Assembly: GCF_003121405.1 (NCBI RefSeq)
Contig: NZ_QBUY01000027.1
Coordinates: forward strand, 1-64,000
DNA: 64,000 nucleotides
Reading direction: 5' to 3'
Source: Paraburkholderia sp. C35
GTDB taxonomy: Bacteria > Pseudomonadota > Gammaproteobacteria > Burkholderiales > Burkholderiaceae
The notes under the pieces are model-generated. The model worked only from the letters and a program-made list of their open reading frames with translations. It was not told where the DNA came from and searched no databases. A program made the translations under genes and the position numbers. Positions within the stretch are counted from its first letter, which is position 1, and every line of letters starts with the position of its first letter. This document shows positions 1 to 7,781 of this stretch, piece after piece.

Positions 1-184
1 TCCTCTCAGGCTGGAGCCTGTTTGCCCAGGAGGAAGCAGCAGACCGTCGGACCTGATGCCAGGCTTGCTGGTTGCGAGACAGGCGTCTGCTTTGCCCGCG
101 GCGGTGGGCCACCTAAATTCTCCATCCTTCGACCGTCAGTCTTTTTGACACTGGATGTTTGCTATTGAATGCCGGTTGTCGACC

Positions 185-324
185 GAGGCCGTGTGAAAAC
201 GCGAAAGTACTCGGTTTTCGGGTGTTGCTTTACCCTTCCCAACGCGCTACCAGGCCAATACAGGCCGATCTGAAGGGTCGCCTTTCTCGAACTTCGCGTT
301 TGACCTACGTTTTCACACGGCCTC
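185..324. repeat. Inverted-repeat pair, candidate MITE-like element or IS remnant
   Basis: A perfect 17-bp inverted repeat, GAGGCCGTGTGAAAACG at 185-201 and its complement at 308-324, bounds a stretch of about 140 bp with no convincing gene. The similarity extends weakly outward (GGTCGA-type bases on both outer flanks). Terminal repeats around a short non-coding core are what a miniature inverted-repeat element or the fused ends of a deleted insertion sequence would leave. No target-site duplication could be confirmed by eye, so the assignment is tentative. It lies directly downstream of a lone integrase gene on the other strand. Confidence 0.45.
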
Positions 325-358
325 GACCGGCAAGCGCCCGCTCACCGGCCGACAGCTA

Positions 359-985
359 TCAGACTTCGGTTTGCTCGGCCATCTCGAGCGCGTCGTCCAC
401 CTCAATACCAAGATACCGAACTGTGCTCTCGAGCTTCGTATGGCCCAAGAGTAACTGAACCGCGCGCTGGGTCTTGGTGCGTCGATAGATCAGGGCTGCC
501 TTCGTGCGGCGCATCGTGTGAGTGCCATACGCGGCATCATCGAGTCCAATTGATGCGACCCAACGATGCACGATGCGCGCGTACTGACGCGTCGACACGT
601 GCGCGGACGCGTGCAGGCGACTCGGAAACAGATAGTCAGTGGGCTTCAGCCCGCGTGCCAAAACCCAGCTCGCGACACTTTGCCGGGTTTGCTCGGTGAT
701 TTCGAACTGGACCGGCCGCTGCGTCTTCTGCTGCATGAAAGTCGCTCGCGAGACCACATGCCCTCCCATGCAAACGTCTTGGACCTGCAAACGCGTCAAA
801 TCGCACGCCCGAAGCTTGCTGTCGATCGCAAGGTTGAACATCGCCAGCTCGCGGGCGTTGGACGACATCTGCAGCCTCGTTCGAATCTCCCAGATTTCCC
901 GAAGCTTTAACGGAGGCTTCTGACCGGTCGACCGCCCCTTGTTCCACGGCACACGATGAGCGCCGGAAGAAGTAAGCGTTTCCAT
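359..985 (-). CDS. Tyrosine-type site-specific recombinase (short form)
   Basis: A 208-residue protein that would cut and rejoin DNA through a tyrosine-DNA intermediate. The catalytic set of the family is visible: R59 (in KLRACDLTRL), K87 (QQKT), H156 and R159 (THTMRR), H182 (LLGHT) and the nucleophile Y191 (TVRYL). Its length covers the catalytic domain with only a short N-terminal region, so it lacks the usual SAM-like core-binding domain of full integrases. Short recombinases of this kind are common in Burkholderia and are not necessarily phage-linked. No other phage genes or clear att site lie nearby. The family call is firm; the biological role is unknown. Confidence 0.85.
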   Translation of the reverse strand: METLTSSGAHRVPWNKGRSTGQKPPLKLREIWEIRTRLQMSSNARELAMFNLAIDSKLRACDLTRLQVQDVCMGGHVVSRATFMQQKTQRPVQFEITEQTRQSVASWVLARGLKPTDYLFPSRLHASAHVSTRQYARIVHRWVASIGLDDAAYGTHTMRRTKAALIYRRTKTQRAVQLLLGHTKLESTVRYLGIEVDDALEMAEQTEV

Positions 986-1657
986 GACAATCTCCTCTTC
1001 AACGAAGGGAGATCGATTGTGCGCTTGGTGGAGTGGTCAATCTTCGGTAGAGTCGAGATGTGGCGCGGTAGCCGGAGGTCCGGTTTGTCTGTTGCCGCCC
1101 CTTTCGGCTGGCGGTGCCCGAGTAACCTCGCCTTAACCCCGTTTCCACATCCCGCTCATCGAACCGGACATGCAGATCTCCCGCATCCGGCTCTCGGACA
1201 AGACATCACGCCTTCGTACACGGCACGTTACACCCAAGGCCCCGTCAGACGCACAAGACCGAAGTGCTTGTAGAGGTGCGGGCGTGGATAGCTCCCGCGC
1301 CTGCTTCGCCTGGCTTTGTACTTGTTGCGTAACCACCGACGCAACCGCAGATGAACCGACAGTCTACGCCGAACACATATGCCGCTCTGCGGTGCATGAC
1401 ATCGACCATGCAACCACGCCGTCCCGCGAATCCGCCAGCCTCCGGCCCATTCATAGAAACGTCGTCTCGCTCCCTATGGACGTTTTGCACATCGCACAAA
1501 AGTCTCCCTCGAGTTCACTCCTCGAATCACCGCACGCTGCGACTCAGCATGTTCGCGAAGGACCGCTGTAGGACTTCCCACGGTTGGACGGCTTCGGCCA
1601 CATCGCCTCGTCTATAATCGGCACATCCAGAATCCACACCGCATGGAGCCGTATTTT
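986..1657. other. Gene-free stretch around the group II intron remnant
   Basis: Apart from the intron remnant, no credible gene is seen. Frames covering 1420-1640 have no recognisable domain and overlap each other on both strands. The last about 100 bp should hold the promoter and ribosome-binding site of the rightward gene that follows; GGAG at 1646-1649 sits 8 bp before ATG 1658. Confidence 0.5.
1040..1420 (-). mobile_element. Group II intron remnant: 3' end with maturase C-terminal fragment and domain V
   Basis: Reading leftward, an open fragment ending with a stop at 1228-1230 encodes RRWLRNKYKARRSRRGSYP and ends in HLYKHFGLVRLTGPWV, the characteristic C-terminus of group II intron reverse transcriptase/maturases (usually over 400 residues). 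About 35 bp beyond the stop, 1161-1193 reads on the minus strand GAGCCGGATGCGGGAGATCT followed by GCATGTCCGGTTC, matching the short conserved domain V hairpin. A domain VI-like segment follows toward about 1040. The reverse transcriptase and most of the intron are missing, so this is a dead 3' remnant. Outer limits are approximate. Confidence 0.75.
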
Positions 1658-3054
1658 ATGAGCCAAGCCCGTGGGCGATATGCGGAATCCCGGCGCAACG
1701 GTCAACGCAACTTTCAACGCGAGAAAACCTCGCCGCCCCAACGCCACGGTTCTCCGTATGTGAAGGCGCCGGCCAAAGACGCCGCGCAAACTGCCTCCAT
1801 CTTCAAGACCCGATCGCTCCAGTTTCTGGTCAACGCGGTCGGCGCAGAAAACATCGCCATCGCGCTCGAATCGAACATGACGCGCGTGGCCGAACTGATG
1901 AAAGGCGAGCGATTCACACCTGAGACCGCCTTTCACATGGAAACTACGCTTGGCTTACCGCATGGTTTCTTTGACCAGCCTAACCCTGCGCTCGGGGACG
2001 AGACCATCGCGCGTCTGAAGTCCCCGCTCGACTTGGTCCAGATCGATGAAGGTTTCGACGCAGCGCCCGAAGCACCTGAACCGACCGTTGCCAGGACGGT
2101 CGACCACGAAGCCGTTCCAGAAGTCAGTGTGGCCGAGGAAGTACAGATGCCCAAGAAAACCACAACAGGCTCCCCGGGAACCGTCAAGAATAGCCGAAGC
2201 AATATGCCCAAACAGTCTGAGCCTCGCGCCCCGCTCAAAGCTTCATCTCCGAAGGACAGGACGTCTTCTAAAGCGCCACAGCAGCAACCGCTGGCACTGA
2301 CCGAGAGCGCCGAGGTCGAGACCATCCGTCGCACCAACCTGCACCTGCTCACGAGTCGCACCGGATCGAAAGTACGACTGGGCGTGGTCATGGAGATGAG
2401 TGCATTCAACATCGCCGATCGGCTCCATGGCAAGAAGCGCATGGACAGCACTGAAGCACACCGTTTCACCGAGCGACTCGGATTGCCCGTTGGCTGGCTG
2501 GACAGCCCACACACCGACGCCGACATTCCCGAGTCCGTATCGCGTCTGCTCGCACCGGCGCCGCGTGGACGCGCAGCCGTCAGGCAGGACGAGCCGCCAG
2601 TGCCAGCCAAGATCGATAGCGAACAAGGGAAACTCGCGCACGAGGCGGTCCGCACAAGGCGTAAGCGTGCGACCGGCACGGGCGATTCGGCACAGCCCGT
2701 ACCTGTCCTAGAGGATGTCGCGGAAGAAATAGACACAACCATTGCCCGCACTCAGGCACACGCAAATGGCGTCCCTGACGATCTGGCCAGCCGCGCGTCG
2801 GCAGAAGATCACGCCCGGCGCCAGTATCGCCACTGGCACACCCTGAGCCGATTCGGGAGTCGTTGCCCGCCTCCGGGACGCTGCCGCAAAAACCGGCTCT
2901 GCCCGACCTCACCTCCACGACCACACTGGACACGCTGCACGGGATTGCCCCGATCGCAGAAGCGTTGATCAAGACGCTGGCCGGCAAGGCGCGCACGGGT
3001 CGGCTGGACGAGCTGAAAGCGCTGGAAATGCTGCAGCAGGCGATCCTGCTGTAG
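1658..3054 (+). pseudogene. DNA-binding-like protein with duplicated domain, probable frameshift near 2790-2830
   Basis: The first frame runs to 2968. It holds two similar modules, numbered from the upstream ATG at 1643: about residues 52-128 (IFKTRSLQFLVNAVGAENIA..., GLPHGFFDQP) and 228-305 (IRRTNLHLLT..., GLPVGWLDSP). Each looks like a small helix-turn-helix-type fold followed by a 'GLP-G-F/W' turn, joined by a Ser/Pro/Lys-rich linker. Beyond about residue 392 the frame turns into low-quality Arg/Pro/Cys sequence. The next frame, from about 2800 to a stop at 3052-3054, reads well-formed protein (LPASGTLPQKPALPDL, then TLAGKARTGRLDELKALEML). The simplest reading is one gene split by an indel. 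ATG 1658 has GGAG at a good distance and is preferred over 1643. Function is unknown; a nucleoid or regulatory role is only a guess. Confidence 0.6.
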
Positions 3055-3378
3055 GCGTCGCGGGGCATGGCGGCGTCGATCAAGCAATGACGCCTCCACC
3101 GCCGGTTGCGACAAGCGCTGGGCGCCGTGCAGACCGGCGCCTGTCTGTCGACGCCGATATCGATTTTTTTGTCAAGGACGAGTAACGCAATCCGATCTTT
3201 CGTGTGCACGGCGTAATCGTGGCACGTATCTCCTCGCTTCGGACACGCCCTTTGGCAACCTGCCGCGGATGCTGCGGTCCATGTGGAAAATCCGCACGGA
3301 ATCGCCACAGCACCATGCTGAGTTTGCATCTCGCGATGCGTTGAACGCTTGCCATCTTCAGTTCAATCCGAAAAACTC
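3055..3378. other. Intergenic stretch, nothing recognised
   Basis: About 320 bp between the duplicated-domain gene and the Bug-type receptor. No RNA gene, terminator with a T-run or conserved protein fragment was seen on either strand. It should contain the promoter of the receptor gene, but no clear -35/-10 pair stands out. Confidence 0.4.
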
Positions 3379-4353
3379 ATGAGAACCTTCAGCCGACGTC
3401 AGGTCATCATACAGATCCTCCCCCGTCGAACCCACACCACCTCTTCCGCGCCCTCGCCAGGCGCCCCTACATCCGTCTCGGCCCCACTTCGAATTCTGAT
3501 CGGTTTCTCGCCTCACAGCGCATCGGACGATCTCGTGCACTGTCTCCAGCCGGAATTGAGCACCGCGCTCGGCAGGCCGGTCAACGTCGAACTGATGCCC
3601 GGAGACCTCGGCACCAAGGCCGCGAAGATGGCAATCGCCAGCTCCGCCGACGGAAACACGATCCTGGTCGCGACGTTTGGCACACATGCGATCAGCCCCG
3701 ATCTGAAGCCGAATCTTGGATACGACCCACAGAAGGATTTCACGCCCGTCTGCCTCGCCACCCGTTCGCCGCTAATCCTCGGCCCGCATCCTTCGTTTGG
3801 CGCACACGACGTGAAGGCACTCATTGCACTGGCTTCGAAAAGCGAGGTGCCGGTCGGCAGTTCAGGCGTGGGAAGTGCCCCATATCTGGCCGGACTGCTG
3901 TTTCAGAAAATGAGTGGCGTCAGGTTGACACACCGCGCCTACCCGGACCCCCGCATGTTGTACGAAGACTTGCTGGCGCAGCGGCTCGATATCAGTTTCA
4001 ACAACGCTTCAAGCATGCTGCCCCTCGTACGCGAAAAGCGCTTGCGCGCACTCGCGGTAACAACGCCTGTCCGGTGTACCGCGGCCCCTGCTCTGCCTAC
4101 GATGATGGAAGAAGGTCTCGACGGTTTCTCGCTGAACAACTGGCTTGGCTTCGTTGCGCCGCCCCGTACACCTGCCCCTATCGTCGCCGAATTAAATACT
4201 GCGCTACTCGTGGCACTGCGCAGCCCGCGAGCCCACTCATTCTTTACTACCAGCGGCATCGACGTAATCGGTAGTACTCCCTATGCGTTCCGCTCTTATA
4301 TCGCCGAAGAGATTGATCGTTGGTCCTGGCTCAGGGACTCGCCACACGCTTAG
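3379..4353 (+). CDS. Bug/TctC-family periplasmic solute-binding receptor
   Basis: About 324 residues of the Bordetella-uptake-gene family, the extracytoplasmic receptors that bind carboxylates. Family marks are LRILIGFSPHSASDDLVHCL near the N-terminus, the ADGNTILVATFGTHAISPDL segment, the YDPQKDFTPV motif and RLRALAVTTPVR near the middle of the second lobe. ATG 3379 is chosen because the frame upstream has no receptor-like sequence; the N-terminus (MRTFSRRQVIIQILPRR) is a poor signal peptide, so export is uncertain or the true start is altered. No TctA/TctB membrane subunits are adjacent, as is common for Bug receptors in Burkholderiales. The ligand cannot be predicted. Confidence 0.85.
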   Translation: MRTFSRRQVIIQILPRRTHTTSSAPSPGAPTSVSAPLRILIGFSPHSASDDLVHCLQPELSTALGRPVNVELMPGDLGTKAAKMAIASSADGNTILVATFGTHAISPDLKPNLGYDPQKDFTPVCLATRSPLILGPHPSFGAHDVKALIALASKSEVPVGSSGVGSAPYLAGLLFQKMSGVRLTHRAYPDPRMLYEDLLAQRLDISFNNASSMLPLVREKRLRALAVTTPVRCTAAPALPTMMEEGLDGFSLNNWLGFVAPPRTPAPIVAELNTALLVALRSPRAHSFFTTSGIDVIGSTPYAFRSYIAEEIDRWSWLRDSPHA

Positions 4354-4567
4354 ATCAGCAGCGTTGGCAAGTTGACTTCTGAAGTTTTTAGCAACAGCTA
4401 CCGTGGCGGGCGATTTTCACGAAGGCTTTGCAGTTCAAAGCAAGCGCACGAAGCGGACGAAGAATAGCTGTCGTGATCATGGCCCCGATCGTCCTGAACG
4501 ATGCGAAGCCTCGTGGACCGCGTCAACCTGCGCGTAAAGCTGCGCGGTATTGTGGCGATTGAGAACT

Positions 4568-5788
4568 TCAGAATTTATGCCGAAGGCCAATCCGAACCGT
4601 GCTTTGCCGATCGCTCGTCGAAGGGGTAAGGTTGTTAATGGATGCGACTGCGGGCGCGCCGGTTGAGTCCGTACCTGACGCCTTCTGATAAATGCCGATG
4701 AGGTACACGTCGGTGCGTTTGGACAGGAAGTAGTCCACTCCCAATGCACTTTGATAATACTTCGCTCCCGGATTTTCGCCAGATGCCGAGTCGACGCCGC
4801 TTCCCTTCGTATAGTCGAATGCTGCGCCGACTAGCAGCGCTGCCGTTAGCTGATACTTGAAGTTGACTTCGACGTTGTTGAAAGTGGCATTCCCGCTGTA
4901 GCCGCGCGGATTCGGTGCGGACGTCGCAGTATCACCCAGATTCCCGAACTGAATGTTGGAGTAGGTTGCACCTAAAGTGGCGGCACCGACCTGGTACGCT
5001 GCGCCGGCAGCAACGACCTGATACGTGTGGGCCGACGCATAGCCACTGTATACCGGTGATGAAATGTAATTTCCACTCGATGTCGTCGCAGTGCTTGCGC
5101 CGTTGTCTCCAAAGTAGCCAATGTTTGGGTTGCGAGCATTTAAGTATCCCACGCCGAGCGACAGCGGACCGTTGGCGTACCTGGCGCCAGCCGACCATAC
5201 CTGGTTGCGAGAAATGTCACCCGCGACACCGCCCAGACTGTAAAGGCCGCCGAAAGTGAAGCCGCCATATGAACGGCTCGTATATTTGATAGCATTGTTG
5301 ACACGATACGCATTATTCATGTTGTCCAGGTCGCCGGGGTGAGCCCCGATATATCCCGCCCACTGCGTGCCTGACTCAAACGGGCCGACGTAATCAACAA
5401 CCGAATCGTATTGGCGCCCGAGAAACACACTTCCGTAGTTGCTCGAGATCCCGACGTAGGCTTGACGACCAAACATCAAGCCTTGAGTGCTTCCGCGATT
5501 TTTCTGGGCAAGTGACCCGCTGTTCAGGTCGAATCCATTCTCGAGGACGAACAACGCCCTCAATCCGCCCCCCAAATCATCCGTGCCACGAAACCCCCAG
5601 CGACTCGCCTGAATTACACCACTCGACATTCCATATAGACTGTGCCCTCCCGAATTCGAAGTCCAGCCAAAGCCGTCGTCGACGATGCCGTATATCGTCA
5701 CAGAACTCTGCGCGCAGGCCTGACTCGAGACCATTGAGCATAGCGCGGCAGCAAAAATTCCAAATGCAACGTATTTCCTGATTTCCAT
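4568..5788 (-). CDS. Trimeric outer-membrane porin (Burkholderia OmpC-like)
   Basis: A 406-residue general porin. Residues 1-26 form a signal peptide (MEIRKYVAFGIFAAALCSMV, cleavage near ACA-Q). The mature N-terminus QSSVTIYGIVDDGF, the ASRWGFRGTDDLGGGLRALF motif, the GRQYDSVVDYVGP loop region and the C-terminal RIGLRHKF with terminal phenylalanine are standard for 16-stranded porins of this group. It lies downstream of the pxp/acc operon in the same direction, with a 107-bp gap that probably carries its own promoter. It is very similar in sequence to the porin at 59832-61010. It would admit small hydrophilic substrates; selectivity is unknown. Confidence 0.93.
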   Translation of the reverse strand: MEIRKYVAFGIFAAALCSMVSSQACAQSSVTIYGIVDDGFGWTSNSGGHSLYGMSSGVIQASRWGFRGTDDLGGGLRALFVLENGFDLNSGSLAQKNRGSTQGLMFGRQAYVGISSNYGSVFLGRQYDSVVDYVGPFESGTQWAGYIGAHPGDLDNMNNAYRVNNAIKYTSRSYGGFTFGGLYSLGGVAGDISRNQVWSAGARYANGPLSLGVGYLNARNPNIGYFGDNGASTATTSSGNYISSPVYSGYASAHTYQVVAAGAAYQVGAATLGATYSNIQFGNLGDTATSAPNPRGYSGNATFNNVEVNFKYQLTAALLVGAAFDYTKGSGVDSASGENPGAKYYQSALGVDYFLSKRTDVYLIGIYQKASGTDSTGAPAVASINNLTPSTSDRQSTVRIGLRHKF

Positions 5789-5895
5789 ATGTAATCCTTA
5801 ATTTATAAAATTGTGTTTCTCGACAGATAAATAATCAGCGTGAATTCTTGGGTAAAGCGGGATTCCGTTCCGGTGAACGGCCGAAGTGGATCGAC

Positions 5896-6678
5896 TTACG
5901 ACAGAAAGTCCTCGATTGGCAGGTCTGTTATCAGCATGTGGCCAGCGGCATGACCGATGGCAAAGGGAATTTCTGCAGCCATGACGGCGACTTGCGGAGT
6001 AAGGCCGCAGGCCCAAAATACCGGGAATTCTCCGGTTCTCACAGAGGAGAGCCCGTGAAATTCTGGCCGTGTAATGTCCGCAATACCGATATCGTGGGGA
6101 TTGCCGAAATGTACTGGCGCGCCGTGTACCTGAGGAAACCTGCTTGTGATTTCGATGGCTTTGATGGTCTGCGCGACGTTGAACGGACGCATCGAGACTG
6201 CGAGCTTCCCTCCAAAAGGTCCGCTCTTCACGTTGTCAATGTTAGAAACAAAGACGGGGGCACTTCCGCCCAGTTCGATATGTCGCACAGGCAGCCCATG
6301 CTTTAGCAACAGGTGTTCGAAAGAGAACGAGCATCCCAGAGCAAAGGTGACAAGGTCATCCCGCCAGTGCCGGATCAGGTCTATCCGCGACTCCGAGAAT
6401 TTTCCGTTTCGATATACCGTGTAACGCGGTACGTCTGTTCTGACATCAATATCCTCGCCCAGTGTCGGCATCGACCAACTGCCAACGTCGCTAACCGCCA
6501 GCAACGGACAAGCGCGTGGATTTAATGCACAGAAATTCTCGAAATCGGCTGCGTACTCCTTCGGGAGAATCATCAGGTTGACCTGAACATAGCCGTTGCA
6601 ATATCCCGCCGTCGGTCCGTCGTATAAGCCGGCTCGTGCCGCACGTCGAAACTCTCGTGGGTGCGTGCGGATATCCAT
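5896..6678 (-). CDS. DUF1445 putative hydro-lyase (D-glutamate cyclase-like)
   Basis: A 260-residue protein of the DUF1445/YcsI family. Family marks are the N-terminal RRAARAGLYDGPTAGYCNGY, then QVNLMILPKEYAADFENFC, NPRACPLLAVSDVG, FALGCSFSFE and the C-terminal CGLTPQVAVMAAEIPFAIGH with a GHMLITD ending. In Bacillus ycsI lies beside the pxp/kip genes, and mammalian relatives include D-glutamate cyclase, which forms 5-oxo-D-proline. Here it is the last gene of the pxp/acc operon, 1 nt after the carbonic anhydrase. It may make or open the same cyclic amide handled by the Pxp proteins. That role is inference; the family assignment is firm. Confidence 0.87.
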   Translation of the reverse strand: MDIRTHPREFRRAARAGLYDGPTAGYCNGYVQVNLMILPKEYAADFENFCALNPRACPLLAVSDVGSWSMPTLGEDIDVRTDVPRYTVYRNGKFSESRIDLIRHWRDDLVTFALGCSFSFEHLLLKHGLPVRHIELGGSAPVFVSNIDNVKSGPFGGKLAVSMRPFNVAQTIKAIEITSRFPQVHGAPVHFGNPHDIGIADITRPEFHGLSSVRTGEFPVFWACGLTPQVAVMAAEIPFAIGHAAGHMLITDLPIEDFLS

Positions 6679-6679
6679 A

Positions 6680-7354
6680 TCAATCCTGGTCTGAGGTTCT
6701 GATTCCTGTTCCTTCCGCTATGCGCGAAAGTGCGATGGAGTAACTGATACCGAGTGCATCGGCGGCAGCAACGTCGAATCCGAGGCTCTGCAGCAGTCCA
6801 TCGACGAGCGAATAAACCATCGCATGCACAACCACCTCTTGTCCTCGCGCCCACGCATCCTGCATGACCGTGGTGTTGCACACGTTGCGCGCCTGTTCCA
6901 GAACATTCAGGTCACACGCCATATCAGCGCGCAGCGGCCCTTCGAGCTTGCTCAGCAGCGGCTCATGGCGCGCAACAACGTCGCGCACATGGAGAATCCA
7001 ATTGTCGGCAAGACCGACTCGCGTTCCGGCTAACGCTGCGTGGACGCCTCCGCAACCGCGATGGCCGACCACCATCACGTGTTTAACCTTAAGGACATCG
7101 ACCGCGTACTGCAGGCATGCAAGACTGTTCAGGTCGGACGGTGAGACGACGTTTGCCACGTTCCTGTGAACGAAGAGTTCGCCGGGACGAAGGCCGACGA
7201 GTTCGTTGGCAGGGACCCGACTGTCGGCGCATCCAATCCAGAAATACTGAGGTGCTTGCTGAAGGCTCAGGGACTTAAAGAATCCAGGCTCGGAGCCTTT
7301 AATCGACGACGCCCAACTTCGGTTGCGCTGCAGTAGTGTGTCAAGCGTTTCCAT
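6680..7354 (-). CDS. Beta-class carbonic anhydrase
   Basis: A 224-residue enzyme interconverting CO2 and bicarbonate in the cytoplasm. Numbered from the alternative GTG at 7357, the zinc ligands are C43, H99 and C102, with the D45-R47 dyad in CADSR and the VVGHRGCGGV motif intact. ATG 7354 is preferred over the GTG one codon earlier, with a GGAG about 10 bp upstream. The gene overlaps the end of the carrier-like gene before it. Placed in an operon with biotin carboxylase, it most plausibly supplies bicarbonate to that enzyme. C-terminus ends in ISYSIALSRIAEGTG. No active-site change was seen. Confidence 0.94.
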   Translation of the reverse strand: METLDTLLQRNRSWASSIKGSEPGFFKSLSLQQAPQYFWIGCADSRVPANELVGLRPGELFVHRNVANVVSPSDLNSLACLQYAVDVLKVKHVMVVGHRGCGGVHAALAGTRVGLADNWILHVRDVVARHEPLLSKLEGPLRADMACDLNVLEQARNVCNTTVMQDAWARGQEVVVHAMVYSLVDGLLQSLGFDVAAADALGISYSIALSRIAEGTGIRTSDQD

Positions 7355-7781
7355 CACCAGCGGGCTCCGAAGGTTTCAACTGTCCAATTGCCTGGCCATA
7401 ACCCACCACCTGCCCTTCCGGCATCGACGTAGATAGCAGGCTCCCTGACGTAGGCGCCAAAACAGCGCAGAACACCGAGTCGATTTCCACGTATCCGATA
7501 GGGTCGCCGCGACCGAGCATCACAATGTCCGATTGAGCCGGGCTTACCAGCGGATGAGTGGCACGAAATCGCCCAGTCGCCGGCGCCGCTATGGTCAGCG
7601 TGACCGGTTCCGTCTGAAGAGCTTCACCAACCGAGTTCTGCATTGGCTGCTGTTGTGCCTGGCTTACTTCTTTCTCGAATTTCAGACGGAGAAACTGGGC
7701 TCCGTACTCGATTTCGCATTCAGTCACATCGGTTTTTTGCAGCCGAGCCAGGAATTGGGCGATATCGTCCATTGTCATCAT
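7341..7781 (-). CDS. Biotin/lipoyl carrier-like protein lacking the biotinylated lysine
   Basis: A 146-residue protein with the BCCP layout: an N-terminal helix (DDIAQFLARLQKTDVTECEI), a linker, and a C-terminal biotinyl-like domain beginning near IAAPATGRFRATHPLV. Where BCCPs have EAMKM with the biotinylated lysine, this one reads GYVEIDSVFCAVLAPTSG, so the lysine and flanking methionines are absent. The GxxVGYGQAIGQLKP ending keeps the rest of the fold. The start overlaps the accC stop (ATGA). It cannot carry biotin in the usual way. It may be a structural partner of the complex or a binding module for something else. It is retained in a tight operon and has no stop, so it does not look like a pseudogene. 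Confidence 0.75.
   Translation of the reverse strand: MMTMDDIAQFLARLQKTDVTECEIEYGAQFLRLKFEKEVSQAQQQPMQNSVGEALQTEPVTLTIAAPATGRFRATHPLVSPAQSDIVMLGRGDPIGYVEIDSVFCAVLAPTSGSLLSTSMPEGQVVGYGQAIGQLKPSEPAGDGNA

Noticed and set aside
7341..7781. Calling the second carrier-like protein a normal BCCP
   Set aside because: The biotinylated lysine is absent, so the standard functional label would be misleading.
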